A stretch of 7,467 nucleotides of DNA from GWC2-37-8 sp964485555 (GTDB lineage: Bacteria > Patescibacteriota > Minisyncoccia > Moranbacterales > GWC2-37-73), in the NCBI GenBank assembly GCA_964485555.1, contig CAZAJN010000040.1, forward strand, positions 1-7,467. Reading direction: 5' to 3'. The first letter of the stretch is position 1; every line of letters begins with the position of its first letter. This document shows, one piece after another, positions 5,168 through 7,467 of the stretch. The translations under genes were made by a program, and so were the position numbers. The notes below the pieces were generated by a model. That model saw only the letters and a list, made by a program, of their open reading frames with translations, was not told the origin of the DNA and did not search any database.

Positions 5168-5941
5168 TTAAACATGTGATTTTTTTGTTAAGGTAGAACG
5201 TCGTATGAAGAAAACTGTGTAGGCCACCATAAATCCAACTGAGATCAGAGATAATAAGAATCCAGCCGGATTGTCATATCCATATAGAGGAGGAAATGGA
5301 TTGAGGTGTGGGTACGTGTGGAACACTATAAAATAGGTTCCAAGCGTAAAAACTCTTGCCTGGAGCCACCTCTCTTTATTGAGAAATCCAATGACCAAAG
5401 CGGATCCAAGTACGGCGAGCTGCGGGATTGCGCCCTCGCCAAGATTCAGATAAATGAAAACCCAGTTCCATAGAGTGTAGCCGACGATCCATGCCAAGGT
5501 CATATCACTCCAGTATAAATCCTTATACTTTCCCTTGGTATCAACATGAATTGTATTTATTTTGGCCAAGGTCACAATCAGTAAAATACCAGCCGTTGCA
5601 TTCAAATAATTTGCGAGATTCCCCGTCTCAAAATCTCTAATAATCGCCTCAAGAATGTTGAAAACTAGAAAGAAATAAATAGACCATTGGCATAGTTTGG
5701 TATTCCCCAGCTTTGTAGTCCTTAATAGAGAAAGTAGTATGATGCCTGTCACAACGGAGAACACCTTGGCCCAAAGAAACCAATCGGCGACCCCTATTAA
5801 TAATATCCAACAAGGGAAGAGGATAATCGAAGCGATCGAGAAAAACCATAACGAAAACCTCGGATAACGATGAAATATCTCTTGGCTTACGACTAGGCCT
5901 AGGAATATAAGCAGAATGTAGATGAATAAATTTACAAGCAT
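5168..5941 (-). CDS. Polytopic membrane protein of unknown function
   Basis: This 257-residue protein is almost entirely hydrophobic, with about eight predicted membrane helices, starting at residues 3-19 and ending near 228-246, and a basic C-terminal tail (RRSTLTKKSHV). A notable conserved-looking stretch is YWSDMTLAWIVGYTLWNWVF at about 143-162, followed by NPFPPLYGYDNP near 215-226. It may belong to a domain-of-unknown-function family of bacterial membrane proteins (DUF5692 came to mind, unconfirmed). It contains no Cys-rich or Met-rich metal site typical of copper transporters, though scattered His residues lie near 211 and 215. Its ATG is 19 bases after the DUF2933-like stop, without a Shine-Dalgarno sequence. 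Position in the operon suggests an envelope role alongside the oxidase. Transport is possible but not shown. Confidence 0.8.
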   Translation of the reverse strand: MLVNLFIYILLIFLGLVVSQEIFHRYPRFSLWFFSIASIILFPCWILLIGVADWFLWAKVFSVVTGIILLSLLRTTKLGNTKLCQWSIYFFLVFNILEAIIRDFETGNLANYLNATAGILLIVTLAKINTIHVDTKGKYKDLYWSDMTLAWIVGYTLWNWVFIYLNLGEGAIPQLAVLGSALVIGFLNKERWLQARVFTLGTYFIVFHTYPHLNPFPPLYGYDNPAGFLLSLISVGFMVAYTVFFIRRSTLTKKSHV

Positions 5942-5960
5942 GTGCGCTTTTTATAAATTT

Positions 5961-6128
5961 TCAATGTTTATGCCCTCCATGTCCGAATAGGTAAATAATA
6001 GGGCAGGCAAGTAAAATAAGATACGGCAAGACGGACAATGTGTGTGAGCTATGAGTCTTTAAAAGAAATACAAGGCCGATAATACCGATGACCAGAACTA
6101 CTCCCCACGTTCTTTTTGAGAATTTCAT
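5961..6128 (-). CDS. DUF2933-like small membrane protein with His-rich tail
   Basis: This 55-residue protein begins MKFSKRTWGVVLVIG and ends LFGHGGHKH before a TGA. It has two short hydrophobic segments (about 8-23 and 31-48) and a C-terminal His cluster. The layout, a basic start, two helices with a loop containing THSSHT, a Leu-Pro-x-Leu stretch, Cys42-Pro43, then a His/Gly tail, matches DUF2933 proteins, which are commonly found in copper-resistance neighbourhoods. The tail may bind copper at the membrane surface. It lies 22 bases after the multicopper oxidase stop and 19 bases before the 257-aa membrane gene. All in-frame codons were translated by hand and no stop interrupts it. Its small size makes it easy to miss. 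Confidence 0.88.
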   Translation of the reverse strand: MKFSKRTWGVVLVIGIIGLVFLLKTHSSHTLSVLPYLILLACPIIYLFGHGGHKH

Positions 6129-6150
6129 ATAAAAAGAGGGTGAATTAAAT

Positions 6151-7467
6151 TTAAAGGGAAGTAACGTTGAAAGGCATCATCATACCGCTTTCAAGATGTT
6201 CAGGAATATGGCAGTGAATCATCCAGTCTCCGGGGTTGGACATTTCAACCAAGAGTTCAACCGTGGAACCTGATGGGATTAAGACGGTGTCTTTCCAAAC
6301 CAAGTTATCGGACTTCACGCCGTCTGTGGACAAAATCAGGAAGCGTTGACCGTGGATATGGATCGGATGCTGCATGGGGTGCATAGTATCGTCGGGATTG
6401 GCTATTTGAATTTTCACTACCTCTCCTTGTGTGAAGTGCCAGTCGTCGATGTCTTCGTTTGTTTTTTCAGTCTTCTCATCCATGAGCTGCCACTCCAATG
6501 TGTCCTTGTTTGAACTGCTGTTCATCATGTCCATGGTGTCTTCCCATTCGATAGGCTCACCGTCGTTCATCATTTCCATTTCCGAATCATCCATCATCAT
6601 TCCACCATGCATAGAATGAGATCCACCCATGCTTTTCATGTCTAGATCGATGGACAGAAATTTGTCTGTAACCCGCTCAAAGCTAGAGCGGTAAGGATCG
6701 ATACTGGTGATGGTGCTCTGGTGTGTTTTGAGGGTATTGAAGTCGGCGGTATAAGATTCAGAGACCTCTTCATCAGAGACTTGAAAGTCTGCCAAGGTAT
6801 AAGTTCTATCTGGCGTTTCATGGACGAGGGAGAAGTCACCTGATTCTGAAAACATCACCTCAACAATCGCGCGCTCGGATGGCCCAAGCAGAACCTCGTC
6901 TGCCCATTCATCGTTTTCATAGAGCCCATTGTCTGCTCCAACCCATTTCATTTGCGCTCCCGGAATGCTTAGATTGAAAACTCGTGTATTGGCCGTGTTC
7001 GTGATGTAAAAGCGTATGACTTCACCTTTCTTTGCCGTCAGGCCGTAATCCGTGCTGCCGTTCACCAGCATGGTGTTCCCAAAGCGACCCATGAGGGTGT
7101 GAGTGACTTCATCAAAGGAGTAAGAAGCCAGTTCGTTTCCTTGCATAAGAATGTCATCGACCATTAAGGTTTCTTCTCTATTCACTGAGGACCAATCTTC
7201 TTCATCGGCGACGATGATGTAGTTTCCATAAAGCCCCATGTCTTGGGCGTAGTCTTCCCTTAAATGAGGGTGGTACCAAAATACACCCGAGTCATCGAAG
7301 CGAACTGAGTATGTGAAGGTTTCACCCGGCTGGATCGCCTCTTGAGTCACGTCTGGGACTCCGTCAAAAGCGTTGTCCAAACGTACTCCGTGCGAATGGA
7401 GAGTGGTTTCGATGTCTGTGTTGTTTGTGAAGTTTATGGTGAGGGTTGAGCCTTGCTTCACTTTAAG
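6151..7467 (-). CDS. Multicopper oxidase, main part (start lies at 339 across the circular junction)
   Basis: This part carries residues 114-518 (bases 7368-6151) of the oxidase, plus the duplicated overlap. Multicopper oxidases of the CueO/CopA type oxidise Cu(I) to less toxic Cu(II) in the envelope, reducing oxygen to water. All four copper-ligand blocks are present: HSHG (104-107), WYHPH with His146/His148, HPIHIHG with His447, His450 and His452, and HCHIPEH with Cys499 as type 1 ligand, His498/His500, His504 and the axial Met509. A Met/His-rich insert at 357-395 (12 Met in 39 residues, with SHSMHGGMMM) resembles the Cu(I)-binding loop of CueO. The full length of 518 is close to CueO. Unlike CueO it is a Sec-exported lipoprotein. 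The stop is 22 bases before the DUF2933-like gene. Laccase activity is possible, but copper detoxification fits the CsoR-led context better. Confidence 0.95.
   Translation of the reverse strand, partial: LKVKQGSTLTINFTNNTDIETTLHSHGVRLDNAFDGVPDVTQEAIQPGETFTYSVRFDDSGVFWYHPHLREDYAQDMGLYGNYIIVADEEDWSSVNREETLMVDDILMQGNELASYSFDEVTHTLMGRFGNTMLVNGSTDYGLTAKKGEVIRFYITNTANTRVFNLSIPGAQMKWVGADNGLYENDEWADEVLLGPSERAIVEVMFSESGDFSLVHETPDRTYTLADFQVSDEEVSESYTADFNTLKTHQSTITSIDPYRSSFERVTDKFLSIDLDMKSMGGSHSMHGGMMMDDSEMEMMNDGEPIEWEDTMDMMNSSSNKDTLEWQLMDEKTEKTNEDIDDWHFTQGEVVKIQIANPDDTMHPMQHPIHIHGQRFLILSTDGVKSDNLVWKDTVLIPSGSTVELLVEMSNPGDWMIHCHIPEHLESGMMMPFNVTSL
7369..7467. repeat. Terminal direct repeat, right copy (circular overlap)
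   Basis: Identical over all 99 bases to 1-99. Removing one copy leaves a 7368-bp unit in which the oxidase gene reads through without interruption from its lipoprotein signal to its last copper-binding motif. Confidence 0.93.

Overview
The window looks like one small circular DNA molecule, or one unit of a tandem array, written out with a short overlap. Bases 1-99 are repeated exactly at 7369-7467, so the unit is 7368 bp. The join restores an otherwise split gene: a multicopper oxidase (MCO) runs from an ATG at 339 down to base 1, continues from 7368 and stops at 6151, giving a 518-residue lipoprotein. GC content is moderate (about 40-45% by eye). No gene has a convincing Shine-Dalgarno sequence and many starts follow A/T-rich leaders. 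This is the habit of Bacteroidota/Balneolota-type bacteria, but the lineage is not settled; Patescibacteria is another possibility. TGA is used as a stop, so a code reading TGA as an amino acid is unlikely.

All supported genes lie on the minus strand and read the same way around the circle. Starting from the only sizeable non-coding stretch (about 2872-3261), the order is: CsoR/RcnR-family metal repressor (2871-2593); 98-aa membrane protein with a Cys/His loop (2573-2277); 628-aa lipoprotein joining a YVTN beta-propeller to a BNR/Asp-box propeller (2239-353); multicopper oxidase (339-1 then 7368-6151); 55-aa DUF2933-like protein (6128-5961); 257-aa polytopic membrane protein (5941-5168); 60-aa YHS-domain metal-binding protein with an N-terminal Cys-Cys (5083-4901); 73-aa membrane protein (4878-4657); 150-aa four-helix membrane protein with a Ser-Cys-Cys-Ala-His motif (4618-4166); 143-aa membrane-anchored domain with LNTHS and HH motifs (4169-3738); a small two-helix gene split by an apparent frameshift (3731-3502); and a 78-aa membrane protein (3498-3262).

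A CsoR-type operator (ATACCC-N5-GGGTAT, 2877-2893) sits inside the predicted promoter just upstream of the repressor, so copper, or a similar metal, probably induces the whole set. Most products are predicted to be lipoproteins, membrane proteins or metal-binding proteins. The likely theme is copper oxidation and sequestration at the cell envelope; no P-type ATPase or RND pump is present.

No replication, partition, mobilisation, integrase or transposase gene is visible. The non-coding region instead carries a cluster of TGTCTCA motifs that can fold into alternative hairpins, plus a second long hairpin, and is the best candidate for an origin, recombination site or structured RNA. The unusual unit is therefore a circle that is essentially one metal-regulated operon plus one structured control region.
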